Shown here piece by piece: positions 34,014 through 45,396 of a stretch of DNA of 64,000 nt (position 1 is the first letter of the stretch; every line of letters begins with the position of its first letter). Under the pieces are notes generated by a model that saw only the letters and a program-made list of their open reading frames with translations, was not told where the DNA came from and searched no databases. A program made the translations under genes and the position numbers. The DNA is from Mycobacterium sp. Lineage in GTDB: Bacteria; Actinomycetota; Actinomycetes; Mycobacteriales; Mycobacteriaceae. Location: assembly GCF_029961025.1 (NCBI RefSeq), contig NZ_JASBVP010000003.1, positions 1-64,000 on the forward strand. Direction: 5' to 3'.

Positions 34014-36629
34014 GTGATCAGCAGCCATTCGTTTCCAGGGCGTGACAGCGAATTAGCTGCTATTCGCCGCGCACTGAGCGGGGTTGGCAATTACTCCGGC
34101 GTCGTCATTGTCGGAGCCGCCGGCGTGGGCAAGACACGACTCGCGCGTGAAGTGCTGGCCCGCGTCGAAGCGTCAGGTGAGCGGACATGCTGGATTGTGG
34201 GTACCCAGTCCGCGCGCCAGCTCCCACTGGGTGCGTTCACGGCATCCATATGCAACACCATGTCCAATCCGATATCTGACGTGCGGCGCGTCATCAATTC
34301 CTTTATCACGCAACAACGTCAGGGTCGTGTGCTGATCGGGGTCGACGATGCGCACCTTCTCGACGGATTATCGGCGCACGTCGTACACCAGCTGGCCCAG
34401 GCCCGTGGGACACGGCTGGTGGTCACGGTGCGCACCGGCGGGGACGAGCCCGATGCGATCACCGCGCTGTGGAAAGATGACCTGCTCGCCCGCCTAGACC
34501 TCCAACCGCTGTCGGCTCCGGACACCCACCGCCTGATCGAGGCCAGGCTTGGCGGCGCGGTGGATAGTCGCAGCGCCAAGCGGTTCTGGAAACTGACCGG
34601 AGGCAACGCGCTGCATCTGCGGCAACTGCTCAAGGATCAGATCGCCGCCGGAGCAATACGGCAGGTCGCCGGGGTGTGGATGTGGGACGAGCGCGTCGCG
34701 GTATCCTACAGCATCGGCGATATGGTCGGTCGGCAATTGAGCCGGCTCGCCCCCGATGTGGCGCTGGTCGTCGACACGTTGTCGCAATATGAGCCGCTGG
34801 CGGTGGACGTGCTCTGCGACCTGGTGCACCGCCGCGATCTCGAGGCGGCCGAACAGATGAACCTGGTCACCGTGGAACGCAGCGGCTCCAAGCTGATGGC
34901 CCGACTGGCACATCCGCTGTTCGGTGAGCTTCGGCGGGCCGCGGCCAGCGAGATGTATCTGTCACGAATCCGCGGCAAGCTGGCACAACGGCTGGCCAAA
35001 GACATCGACGCCGACCTGGAGGCTACGGTGCGCCGGGCGCTGCTGGCCCTCGAATCAGACCTTCCCCCCGACCCGCACCTGTTCTTGGAGGCGGCGCGGT
35101 TGGCGATGACGCTGCTCGACCTGGACCTGTCCGACCGATTCGCCGCTGCCGCAGCCGATGCGGGGGTTAGCGAGGCTGTCGGCCTGCGCGCGATAAGCCT
35201 GGCCGGGCGCGGGCATGGCGAGCAGGCCGAGACGGTCCTAGCCGGGATCGGCGTGGATGACCCCGACGGACATCACTGGGCGACCGTGCGGGCGGCGAAC
35301 CTGATCTGGAATCTCGGCCGACCCCGGGAGGCGTCGGCCATTCTCGACGCCCTGGCATCCACGCGGGAATCCGCGGCGCAACGGGCCGAGCGCGCCGCGG
35401 TCGAATCCTGCGTGGATGCGGTGATGGCCCGCTGCGAAACCGCGGCGGAGAAGGCAGGGAGGGCGCTGCGTTCGCCGACACTGCCCGACTTTCACGCCAT
35501 GCTGGCGTCCATCGCGCTGACCATCGCTCAGGGCGCGCTCGGCAGACTTGATGACATCACCGATGTCGTGGTGGAGGCCATCGACCGCGCGATCACGTCG
35601 TTTCAGGCGTCGCCGATGAGGTTCTGGTATGGCGCCGTCTACGCGCGCGCCTGCCGGTTGAACGGGCGCATCGACGAATGCGTGCGCTCGGCCAAGCAGC
35701 TATCCGAGTCGGTACGCGACTTTCCCGGTCTTGCCTATGCGAACCTTGCATTCTTGCTGGGCCACGCCGAGTTGGTTCGCGGGGAGCTTCCCGCTGCAGT
35801 GAAACTTCTGCACGAGGCGCTGGCCGGGGCGGAAAAGCACAGCGTCACAACCGGTTTACGGCTGGCGAGCTGCTTCGCGTTGGCCGAAGGCCACGCCAAG
35901 CTGGGTCAGCCGGATGCCGCGAATGCCGCGATCGCCGAAGCACGGCAATGTGTGCCGGCCGACCACCTGTTCATGCAGACCGGTCTGGCGGTGGCCAGCG
36001 GCTGGGCACTGGCGGCCAGCGGCTACCTGAGCGACGCGATCTCGGTTGCCCGTGCTGCCGGCGAGGATGCGCGCAAGCGCAATCAGCCAACGCATGAACT
36101 GGCCTGCCTGCAGGTGGCGGCTCAATGGGGCGACACGTCGGGGGCGACACGCGCGCGTGAACTGGCCAATGAATTATCGCTTCCCCTTGCTGATGCCGTT
36201 GCGCGGCATACGGAATCGTTGCGCGCCGACGACGGGGAGGGTCTGCTCGCGGCATCGGCCGACTACCGGGCCCTCGGCGATCGTGCCGCCGCCGCCGACG
36301 TCGCCGCCCAGGCGGCCGTGGCGTTCAGCCGCCACCAGCAGCGCAAGCGCAGTCTGCATGCCGCAGCGTCGGCGCAGCAGCTGGCCACCGACAGTGGCGG
36401 GCTGTGCACGCCTGCGCTGCGAAATCCCATAGGCCAACCGGTGACCGGCCGTCAGCGCGAGGTCATCGAACTGGTCGCCGCGGGGTTATCCAACAAGCAG
36501 ATCGCCGAGCGGCTCGTCATGTCGGTGCGCACCGTTGAGGGGCACGTGTATCGCGCGTACCAGCGCCTGGGAGCCGGGTCGCGCGAGGAGCTGGTCGAGA
36601 TATTGCGAGCCGGCCCGGGTGGCTCATAA
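34014..36629 (+). CDS. LuxR-family AAA-ATPase transcriptional regulator (LAL-like)
   Basis: The 871-residue protein has an N-terminal P-loop (VVIVGAAGVGKTRLARE, about residues 30-46), Walker B-like VLIGVDDAHLLDG (about 103) and a helical TPR-like middle. A C-terminal LuxR HTH follows (TGRQREVIELVAAGLSNKQ, IAERLVMSVRTVEGHVYRAY). This is the mycobacterial STAND/LAL regulator layout, lacking the cyclase domain of Rv0386. The start is GTG 34014. It lies on the opposite strand from flavohaemoglobin, unlike Rv0386 relative to Rv0385, so it may not be the Rv0386 orthologue. Confidence 0.88.
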   Translation: MISSHSFPGRDSELAAIRRALSGVGNYSGVVIVGAAGVGKTRLAREVLARVEASGERTCWIVGTQSARQLPLGAFTASICNTMSNPISDVRRVINSFITQQRQGRVLIGVDDAHLLDGLSAHVVHQLAQARGTRLVVTVRTGGDEPDAITALWKDDLLARLDLQPLSAPDTHRLIEARLGGAVDSRSAKRFWKLTGGNALHLRQLLKDQIAAGAIRQVAGVWMWDERVAVSYSIGDMVGRQLSRLAPDVALVVDTLSQYEPLAVDVLCDLVHRRDLEAAEQMNLVTVERSGSKLMARLAHPLFGELRRAAASEMYLSRIRGKLAQRLAKDIDADLEATVRRALLALESDLPPDPHLFLEAARLAMTLLDLDLSDRFAAAAADAGVSEAVGLRAISLAGRGHGEQAETVLAGIGVDDPDGHHWATVRAANLIWNLGRPREASAILDALASTRESAAQRAERAAVESCVDAVMARCETAAEKAGRALRSPTLPDFHAMLASIALTIAQGALGRLDDITDVVVEAIDRAITSFQASPMRFWYGAVYARACRLNGRIDECVRSAKQLSESVRDFPGLAYANLAFLLGHAELVRGELPAAVKLLHEALAGAEKHSVTTGLRLASCFALAEGHAKLGQPDAANAAIAEARQCVPADHLFMQTGLAVASGWALAASGYLSDAISVARAAGEDARKRNQPTHELACLQVAAQWGDTSGATRARELANELSLPLADAVARHTESLRADDGEGLLAASADYRALGDRAAAADVAAQAAVAFSRHQQRKRSLHAAASAQQLATDSGGLCTPALRNPIGQPVTGRQREVIELVAAGLSNKQIAERLVMSVRTVEGHVYRAYQRLGAGSREELVEILRAGPGGS

Positions 36630-37075
36630 TCTGTCTATTTCTCGTGACATGCGGGAGCGCTCGAGGTACCAGCTGTGAGCGTAGTGGGGTCACGGGGCGG
36701 CGGGCGCAAGGCGGCGGCGACACGAAGCGCGCCGATAATTCGGCGGGTGATCTTGGACCGTGGCCGCGCGGCTGCCGCGGTGCCGAATATCACCTCCTGC
36801 TCAGTGATCAGAACCGGTGGCTGTGGGTCGGTGACCAGGGCCAGGGGCTGTGATAGCCGACATTACCTACGGTCGGTTGGGTGCCGGTGATGGCATCCTG
36901 CGTCGTCTCGATGGGCAGTCTTGGGATCGGGATGCCCGTTGCCTTGGCATCTCTAATATAGGTGCCCAGGCCGACCGCTGGCCCAGTAGCTCCACGAGTC
37001 GGTCCGCGAGATGCCGATCATGCCAGCGTCCGGCACGAACTGTGCCGGCACCGGTGCCGGTGGCTCGCGCCGGGA
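36630..37075. other. Apparent gene remnants on the minus strand
   Basis: Minus-strand frames read GMIGISRTDSWSYWASGRP then, after a frame change, VGTYIRDAKATGIPIPRLPI and ITGTQPTVGNVGYHSPWPW. These look like pieces of one decayed protein that I cannot identify. Further on, GTG near 36806 after AGGAG opens a 52-residue basic frame. Nothing here is called as a working gene. Confidence 0.3.
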
Positions 37076-38248
37076 TTAGCTGCACAGCGGATCGTGCTGG
37101 ATACGTTCCGGCGGCGCGCCTTTGGCGATCAGCGCGGCCTTGGTGGCGCGTACCATGGCCGGTCCGCCGCAGATCAAGATCTGGCGGTCGCTCCAACTGC
37201 CGTATTTGGTCACCACTTCGGGTAGTCGACCCGTCTGGCGCACGTGCAGCCCGCGCGGGGGTGTGCAATCGGGATAGTCCGCCGCCCATGGCGGGTTATC
37301 GGTGTACTCCGACACCGGGGAGACCGATAGCCACGGATTGTGCGCGGCGATCCGCCACAGTGTGGGCAGGTCGTAGAGCTCGCACGGGTAGCGGCCACCG
37401 AAGAACACGTGCACCCGGGGGTTCACCCCCCATCGGCTGAGGTCCATGATGATCGAGCGCAACGGCGCCAGACCGGTGCTGCCGGCCACCATCAGCACGT
37501 CACCCCCTTCTCGGTCGACCTGCAGGCCGCCGTGGGGGCCGGACAACCGCCACCGGTCGCCGGGCCGGGTCTCAGCCACGATGGCGGGGCTGACCAAACC
37601 ACCCGGAACTGCCCGCACGTGAAATTCGATACCGCCGCCCTCGTCGGGCGGGATGGCCGGTGTCAGGTATCGCCAGCGCCGCGGGCACTGCGGGATCGCG
37701 ACGTTGACGTATTGCCCGGGGCAATAGTCCAGCGGACGGTCCAGCTGCAGCCGCACCACCGCCAGATCGCGGGAGACCCGCAGGTGCTCGACCACCGTGC
37801 CGTCGCACCAGGGCGGCCCGTCGTCGGCATCGGCGGCCCCGCTCATCACCCCGGTGATCAGGTGGAGCGACTGGCGGGCCGCGTCGTCGACGGCATCGGT
37901 CCAGGCGGCGCCCAACTGGCTGCGCAGCGTTTCATATAACGCTTGGCGCATGGTCCGGTAATGGGCTTCGGTGACACCGTATTTGCGGTGATCCCGCCCC
38001 AGCTGGGCGAGAAGCGCCACCGGTTCCTGAGCCCGCTGCGCGACCAGCTGGCCGTACACCCAGCTCAGCGCGTGGGCGAAGGCCGCTCGTTGATGACCCA
38101 TGTCGGGCGGGAAGAGATCACGCAGCGACACGTCGCGGGCGAACCAGTGGGTGTAGAACCGCCCGATCAGCCCCTGGGCCTCGCAGGCATGCTCCTGACA
38201 GAAGGCTTCGTGCAGCACCCGCAGCGCATCCCGGTCCTCGAGGCCCAC
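37076..38248 (-). CDS. Type II flavohaemoglobin (Rv0385-like)
   Basis: The 390-residue protein has a globin domain with Tyr B10 in [10 protein letters not shown] and proximal His in [11 protein letters not shown] ferredoxin-reductase FAD domain follows ([24 protein letters not shown] where classical Hmp has RQYSL) and then an NAD domain ([35 protein letters not shown]). Altered FAD-site residues fit the mycobacterial type II group described for Rv0385, which differs from NO dioxygenase Hmp and has been linked to D-lactate oxidation. Divergent from clpB, with about 130 bases of untranslated space before the HspR/SigH-like site. Confidence 0.87.
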   Translation of the reverse strand: MGLEDRDALRVLHEAFCQEHACEAQGLIGRFYTHWFARDVSLRDLFPPDMGHQRAAFAHALSWVYGQLVAQRAQEPVALLAQLGRDHRKYGVTEAHYRTMRQALYETLRSQLGAAWTDAVDDAARQSLHLITGVMSGAADADDGPPWCDGTVVEHLRVSRDLAVVRLQLDRPLDYCPGQYVNVAIPQCPRRWRYLTPAIPPDEGGGIEFHVRAVPGGLVSPAIVAETRPGDRWRLSGPHGGLQVDREGGDVLMVAGSTGLAPLRSIIMDLSRWGVNPRVHVFFGGRYPCELYDLPTLWRIAAHNPWLSVSPVSEYTDNPPWAADYPDCTPPRGLHVRQTGRLPEVVTKYGSWSDRQILICGGPAMVRATKAALIAKGAPPERIQHDPLCS

Positions 38249-38376
38249 GGGCGCCGATCTTAAGCCGCGGTGCTACCCGGCGAAGAACCGCCGCTCCCGA
38301 AGGCACCGTGCAGCGCCCCACGGGTTTGGGCCGCCACCCCTTATCGAGCCAGGCGGGTGGTCGGCGCCCGACTAAA

Positions 38377-38409
38377 CCTGAGCGGAACAGACTCAACATT
38401 GACGGCGTT
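38377..38409 (+). promoter_or_regulatory. Overlapping HAIR (HspR) operator and SigH-type promoter of clpB
   Basis: CCTGAGC-N7-ACTCAAC (38377-38397) matches the HspR inverted repeat CTTGAGT-N7-ACTCAAG at 11 of 14 positions. GGAACA (38384-38389) and CGTT (38406-38409), 16 bases apart, match the SigH consensus GGAAYA-N16-17-CGTT. The SigH -35 lies inside the HAIR spacer, so HspR binding would occlude the promoter. Distance to the clpB GTG is 51 bases. Confidence 0.7.
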
Positions 38410-38460
38410 GAACAACCGGACAAGCATTTTCGACATCCTTTGACCCGGACGGAGGCCGTT

Positions 38461-41007
<2,547 letters not shown>

Positions 41008-41111
41008 GCCCGGCGGGCTGCACCGCCACGGCCGGTTACGGGCAAACCTTAATTCGGTTGTGACCTGCTCGCATTCCCGGTAGCGGGCTTCCAGCAGCTA
41101 GGCTACTGGGG

Positions 41112-41999
41112 ATGGTGCCGCTGTGGTTCACGCTGGCCGCGCTGTGTTTCGTGGGCGCGGCCGTGCTGCTGTACGTCGACATCGATCGACGCCGCGGGCG
41201 CAGCAGGCGGCGTAAATCATGGGCACGATCGCATGGATTCGACTACGAGCGGGAATCCGCCGACCTGATCAAGCGCTGGAAACGCGGCGTGATCTCGACG
41301 GTAGGCGAGGTCTCGGCCCGCAACGTCGTGCTGGGTCAGATCCGCGGCGAGGCGGTGTTCATCTTCGACCTCGAAGAGGTGGCTACCGTGATCGCGCTGC
41401 ATCGCCGGGTGGGCACCGGCGTCGTCATCGATATGCGGCTTAAAGGCCTGAAAGAGCCGCGAGAGAACGATATTTGGCTGCTCGGCGCGATCGGGCCGCG
41501 GATGGTGTACTCCACCAACCTGGATGCGGCCCGGCGGGCCTGCGACCGGCGCATGGTCACGTTTGCCCATACCGCCCCGGACTGCGCCGAGATCATGTGG
41601 AACGAGCAGAACTGGACATTGGTCAGCATGCCGATCTCCAGCACCCGCGCCGACTGGGACGAGGGTCTGCGCACGGTGCGTCAATTCAACGATTTGCTGC
41701 GGGTATTACCGCCGTTGCCGCAGCAGGCCGGACACTCGCCGCCGACGGCGCGCCGCAACGGGGCACCCAGCCGCCCGCTGGCACCGGCCGGCCGGGCGGA
41801 GCCGGCAGGGCGGGCGGAGCCGGCGCCCAGGCATGCCCAACGGGACCCGGGCGTCGCGCAGCCGGACACGGTTCACCGTGAGCCGCCGGGGGAGGAGCCC
41901 GCTCACCGAGACCGCCGACCCGGAAATACCGCCGGAAACATCGGGCGCCCCCCGTCACCGGGACGCAACGGCCGTCACGCCCCGCACTACCAGCTCTGA
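41112..41999 (+). CDS. ttfA: Trehalose monomycolate transport factor TtfA (Rv0383c-like)
   Basis: The 295-residue protein has an N-terminal transmembrane helix (FTLAALCFVGAAVLLYVDI) followed by a basic stretch. A conserved cytoplasmic domain follows (VVLGQIRGEAVFIFDLEEVA; NDIWLLGAIGPRMVYSTN; WNEQNWTLVSMPISSTRADW). The C-terminal 90 residues are disordered, rich in Pro, Arg and Ala. Position after clpB and sequence agree with Rv0383c, shown to associate with the mycolate transporter MmpL3 and to be needed for TMM transport. ATG 41112 starts 104 bases after clpB. Confidence 0.85.
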   Translation: MVPLWFTLAALCFVGAAVLLYVDIDRRRGRSRRRKSWARSHGFDYERESADLIKRWKRGVISTVGEVSARNVVLGQIRGEAVFIFDLEEVATVIALHRRVGTGVVIDMRLKGLKEPRENDIWLLGAIGPRMVYSTNLDAARRACDRRMVTFAHTAPDCAEIMWNEQNWTLVSMPISSTRADWDEGLRTVRQFNDLLRVLPPLPQQAGHSPPTARRNGAPSRPLAPAGRAEPAGRAEPAPRHAQRDPGVAQPDTVHREPPGEEPAHRDRRPGNTAGNIGRPPSPGRNGRHAPHYQL

Positions 42000-42051
42000 T
42001 AGAGCACAACCGCATCCCGGGGCGGCCGCGGCGTTCGCTACGCTGGCGGTG

Positions 42052-42828
42052 ATGCCTCGCCCCGTCGCCCTGATCACCGGACCCACGTCCGGAATCGGCG
42101 CCGGTTTCGCGCGACGGTACGCCGCCGAGGGCTATGACCTGGTGCTGGTGGCCCGCGGCGTTGACCGGTTGACGCAATTGGCGGGCGAACTGCGCAACGA
42201 GGCGGGCCGTGCCGTTGAGGTGCTGCCCGCCGACCTGGCGGATTCCACGGACCGCGGCAAGGTCGCCGACCGGCTGGCCGCCGGGGTGCGGGTGCTGGTG
42301 AACAACGCCGGTTTCGGCACGTCGGGTGAATTCTGGGTCACCGATCCGACCGTGCTGCAAGCGCAGCTGGATGTCAACGTGACCGCTGTGATGCAGCTGA
42401 CCCGGGCCGCCCTACCACCGATGCTCGAGGCGGGTGCCGGCACGGTGATCAACATCGCCAGCCTCGCCGGCCTGCTGCCGGGCCGCGGGTCGACGTATTC
42501 CGCGTCCAAGGCGTGGGTGGTGGCGTTCACCGAGGGCCTGGCCGGTGGGCTCAAGGGTACCGGGGTGAGCGTGCATGCGGTGTGCCCGGGCTTCGTGCGC
42601 ACCGAATTCCATCGCCGCGCCGGGATCGACATGGGCTCGCTGCCGTCATTCCTGTGGCTCGAGGTCGAGGACGTGGTGCGGGAAAGCCTGGCCGACATCG
42701 CTCGCGGCAAGGTGATCAGCATTCCCGGTGTGCAGTACCGAGCGCTGGTCGCCGCCGGACGACTGGTGCCGCGAAGCCTGGTGCGGAAAGCGGCCAACGT
42801 GATCGGCGGGGGCCGTGGCCGCACCTGA
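42052..42828 (+). CDS. Short-chain dehydrogenase/reductase
   Basis: The 258-residue classical SDR has cofactor motif ALITGPTSGIGAGFARRYA, NNAGFG, active-site Ser in IASLAGLLPG and YxxxK in STYSASKAW. ATG 42052 (GTG 42049 is an alternative) is well inside a longer frame that overlaps ttfA and is not used. The stop overlaps the pyrE start by 14 bases, so the two genes are coupled. Not present between Rv0383c and Rv0382c in M. tuberculosis. Substrate is unknown; NAD(P) preference is not obvious. Confidence 0.88.
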   Translation: MPRPVALITGPTSGIGAGFARRYAAEGYDLVLVARGVDRLTQLAGELRNEAGRAVEVLPADLADSTDRGKVADRLAAGVRVLVNNAGFGTSGEFWVTDPTVLQAQLDVNVTAVMQLTRAALPPMLEAGAGTVINIASLAGLLPGRGSTYSASKAWVVAFTEGLAGGLKGTGVSVHAVCPGFVRTEFHRRAGIDMGSLPSFLWLEVEDVVRESLADIARGKVISIPGVQYRALVAAGRLVPRSLVRKAANVIGGGRGRT

Positions 42829-43375
42829 GTTGACCGTCACGGACCGCGACGAGCTGGCCGAGCTGGTGCGCCAGCTCTCGGTGATGCGCGGCCGATTCAC
42901 GTTGGCGTCGGGCCGGCAAGCCGACTACTACGTCGACCTGCGCCGGGCCACGCTACACCACCGGGCCGCCCCGCTGATCGGCCGGCTGATCCGTGAGCTC
43001 ACCGACGACTGGGACTACGCGGCGGTGGGCGGACTCACCCTGGGCGCCGATCCGGTGGCCTTTGCGGTCATGCACGCACCCGGACGCCCGATCGACGCCT
43101 TTGTGGTACGCAAGTCGGTGAAACCCTATGGCATGCAACGCCTTATCGAAGGGGCCGACGTTTGTGGACAGGCGGTTTTGGTGGTCGAGGACACCAGCAC
43201 CACCGGCGCTTCGGCGTTGCGGGCGGTGCGCGCCGTGCGCGAAGCCGGCGGTGCGGTGGTCGGCGTGGCCACCGTTGTGGACCGCGCCACCGGTGCCGCA
43301 GAAGCCATCCAAGCCGAGGGCCTGGCCTACCGCAGCCTGCTGGGCCTGGCGGACCTGGGGCTAGAGCATGGCTGA
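42815..43375 (+). CDS. pyrE: Orotate phosphoribosyltransferase
   Basis: The 186-residue PRTase catalyses orotate plus PRPP to OMP in pyrimidine synthesis. The PRPP loop is VLVVEDTSTTGASALRAV; the flexible-loop region is VRKSVKPYGMQRLIEG; the N-terminal hood has FTLASGRQADYYVDLRRAT. The sequence closely follows Rv0382c. GTG 42815 lies within the SDR gene (14-bp overlap). A shorter start at a later codon is possible because the first 8 residues are not conserved. Confidence 0.93.
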   Translation: MAAPELTVTDRDELAELVRQLSVMRGRFTLASGRQADYYVDLRRATLHHRAAPLIGRLIRELTDDWDYAAVGGLTLGADPVAFAVMHAPGRPIDAFVVRKSVKPYGMQRLIEGADVCGQAVLVVEDTSTTGASALRAVRAVREAGGAVVGVATVVDRATGAAEAIQAEGLAYRSLLGLADLGLEHG

Positions 43376-43383
43376 GCTGTTGG

Positions 43384-44028
43384 GTGTGTGAGCCCGGCCC
43401 CACCGAATGGGGCGTACCGGCCGCCGGTGTGGGCCCCTGGACGGGTCCGCTGCCCACCGACCCGCGCTACGACCCGGTGCTGTTGCGTGAGGGGGACACC
43501 CGAAACGTCGTCGACGCTTACCGTTACTGGACCCGGGAGGCGATCATCGCCGACATCGATCAGCGGCGCCACCCGCTACATGTGGCGATCGAGAACTTCG
43601 GACACGACGCCAACATCGGTGCGGTGGTGCGCACCGCCAACGCCTTCGCCGTGGACACCGTGCACATCGTCGGCCGGCGGCGCTGGAATCGCCGCGGCGC
43701 CATGGTGACCGACCGCTATCAACGACTGTGCCACCACGACACCGTCGCCGACCTGCTGGGCTTCGCGGCACACGCCGGCCTGACTGTGGTCGCGGTCGAC
43801 AACGTCCCGGGTGCCGCGCGACTGGAGCAGACGACTTTGCCGCGACGCTGCCTGATGATCTTCGGACAGGAAGGCCCCGGCCTCACCGACGAGGCTCGCG
43901 CGGGCGCGGCGTTGACGGCCTCGATCGCCCAGTTCGGCTCCACCCGTAGCATCAACGTCGCCGTCGCCGCCGGCATCGCGATGCACACCTGGATCACCCA
44001 GCACGGGGATCTCGGGCGGGCCTGGTAG
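43384..44028 (+). CDS. SpoU/TrmH-family RNA 2'-O-methyltransferase (Rv0380c-like)
   Basis: A SPOUT methyltransferase with the three knot motifs: motif 1 ENFGHDANIGAVVRTANAF, motif 2 CLMIFGQEGPGLTDEARA and motif 3 STRSINVAVAAGIAMHTWI. It transfers methyl from SAM to a ribose 2'-OH in tRNA or rRNA; the target is not deducible. GTG 43384 gives 214 residues. The frame stays open upstream into pyrE, so the true start could overlap it. Same strand and 8 bases from pyrE, suggesting one operon. Confidence 0.88.
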   Translation: MCEPGPTEWGVPAAGVGPWTGPLPTDPRYDPVLLREGDTRNVVDAYRYWTREAIIADIDQRRHPLHVAIENFGHDANIGAVVRTANAFAVDTVHIVGRRRWNRRGAMVTDRYQRLCHHDTVADLLGFAAHAGLTVVAVDNVPGAARLEQTTLPRRCLMIFGQEGPGLTDEARAGAALTASIAQFGSTRSINVAVAAGIAMHTWITQHGDLGRAW

Positions 44029-44084
44029 GGCGCCGGCTCAAGCAGCCGCTGACCGAGCGCCACGGCCGTCGAATGGGCTCGGAC

Positions 44085-44118
44085 GGCGTCGAGTGTGCAC
44101 CCTTGGCGTCGAGTGTGC
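44085..44118. repeat. Direct repeat of GGCGTCGAGTGTGC
   Basis: Two exact copies (44085-44098, 44105-44118) with a 20-base period. Inverted relatives (GCACAGTCGA near 44160, GCACGGTCGA near 44182) occur in the same 240-base intergenic space, forming an irregular repeat cluster upstream of the GH76 gene. Confidence 0.7.
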
Positions 44119-44268
44119 GCAGATGGCGGGATTTCGCCCCCGGTTTTCCCGCCCAGGGTGCACAGTCGAAGCCCAGGACGCACGGTCGATGTGGGCGGCC
44201 CAGCCGTACTGCGACCTGCTTTTGCCGGCGCACCCGCACCCCGGGTCCCGCTGGCAGGATCGGCACAC

Positions 44269-45396
44269 ATGGATCAGACATGGGCCAACCGCGCGGCCAG
44301 CGCCGAGGCTGCCGTCGCGAAGCGACATCTGAAACGGCTCTGGGGGCTGCCCGGTACTCAATTGGGGGTGGTGGCCTGGCCGGCGGCCCGGCGGGACCGG
44401 TGGTTCGGCAGCTGGCATTACTGGTGGCAGGCGCAGCTGTTGGATTGCCTGGTCGACGCCCAGCTGCGGGATCCCAAACCGGAGCGGCGCACCAAGATCC
44501 GTAGGCAGATTCGCACCCACCGGCTGCGCAACGTCGGCCGGTGGATCAACGACTATTACGACGACATGGCGTGGCTGGCGCTGGCGCTGGAGCGCGCCGC
44601 CCGGGTGGCCGGCGTCAACTGCCGACGCGCGCTGGACACGCTGACCAACCAGTTCCTGCACGCCCCGATGTCCGAGGACGGCGGCGGTATCCCCTGGCGC
44701 AAACGGGACCAGTTCTTCAACGCCCCCGCCAACGGTCCGGCGGGAATCTTCCTGGCCCGCTACGGGGATCGGCTACGACGGGCCGAGCAGATCGCCGATT
44801 GGATCGACACGACCCTGATCGATCCCCAGACACACCTGGTGTTCGACGGCGTCAAAGCGGGTTCGCTGGTCCGCGCTCAATACACCTACTGCCAGGGAGT
44901 GGTGCTCGGGCTGGAGACGGAGCTGGCGGCACGCACCGGCTCGCAGGCCAGGGAACGGCATGCCGAGCGGGTGCGCCGGCTGGTCGCGGCCGTCAGTGAA
45001 CACCTGGCGCCCAATGGGGTGATCCGGGGCGCCGGCGGCGGTGACGGCGGGCTGTTCGCCGGGATCACCGCCCGCTATCTTGCGCTGGTGGCCACCACGC
45101 TGCCGAAAGACACCGCCGGGGACGTCGCGGCCCGCGAAACGGCTCGCTCGCTGGTGCTGTCCTCAGCGCAGTCGGCGTGGGACCACCGGCAGACGGTGAA
45201 CGGGTTGCCGTTGTTCGGCGCGTTTTGGGATCGCACGGCCGAGTTGCCCACGGCGGATGGCCCGCCGGCGAAGTTCGTCGACGGGGCGGTGGTGGGCTCC
45301 GAGGCGGCCGAACGCGATTTGTCGGTGCAGCTCTCCGGCTGGATGCTAATGGAGGCTGCCGGCACCGTCACCGACTTTCCAAGGAGGCCCCAGTGA
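44269..45396 (+). CDS. Glycoside hydrolase family 76-like protein (Rv0365c-like, alpha-1,6-mannanase fold)
   Basis: The 375-residue (alpha/alpha)6-barrel-type protein has the adjacent catalytic Asp pair in [17 protein letters not shown] (about residues 90-106). [17 protein letters not shown] and [14 protein letters not shown] are typical of GH76 endo-alpha-1,6-mannanases. No signal peptide: ATG 44269 starts [16 protein letters not shown], so it would act in the cytoplasm, as for Rv0365c. Its TGA overlaps the GTG of the CoA-transferase gene. A longer in-frame extension to 44095 runs through the intergenic repeats and is rejected. Confidence 0.85.
   Translation: MDQTWANRAASAEAAVAKRHLKRLWGLPGTQLGVVAWPAARRDRWFGSWHYWWQAQLLDCLVDAQLRDPKPERRTKIRRQIRTHRLRNVGRWINDYYDDMAWLALALERAARVAGVNCRRALDTLTNQFLHAPMSEDGGGIPWRKRDQFFNAPANGPAGIFLARYGDRLRRAEQIADWIDTTLIDPQTHLVFDGVKAGSLVRAQYTYCQGVVLGLETELAARTGSQARERHAERVRRLVAAVSEHLAPNGVIRGAGGGDGGLFAGITARYLALVATTLPKDTAGDVAARETARSLVLSSAQSAWDHRQTVNGLPLFGAFWDRTAELPTADGPPAKFVDGAVVGSEAAERDLSVQLSGWMLMEAAGTVTDFPRRPQ

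Noticed and set aside
34014-36629. Orthologue of Rv0386
   Set aside because: It lacks the cyclase domain and has the wrong strand relative to the flavohaemoglobin for a simple inverted block; kept as a generic LuxR-type ATPase regulator.
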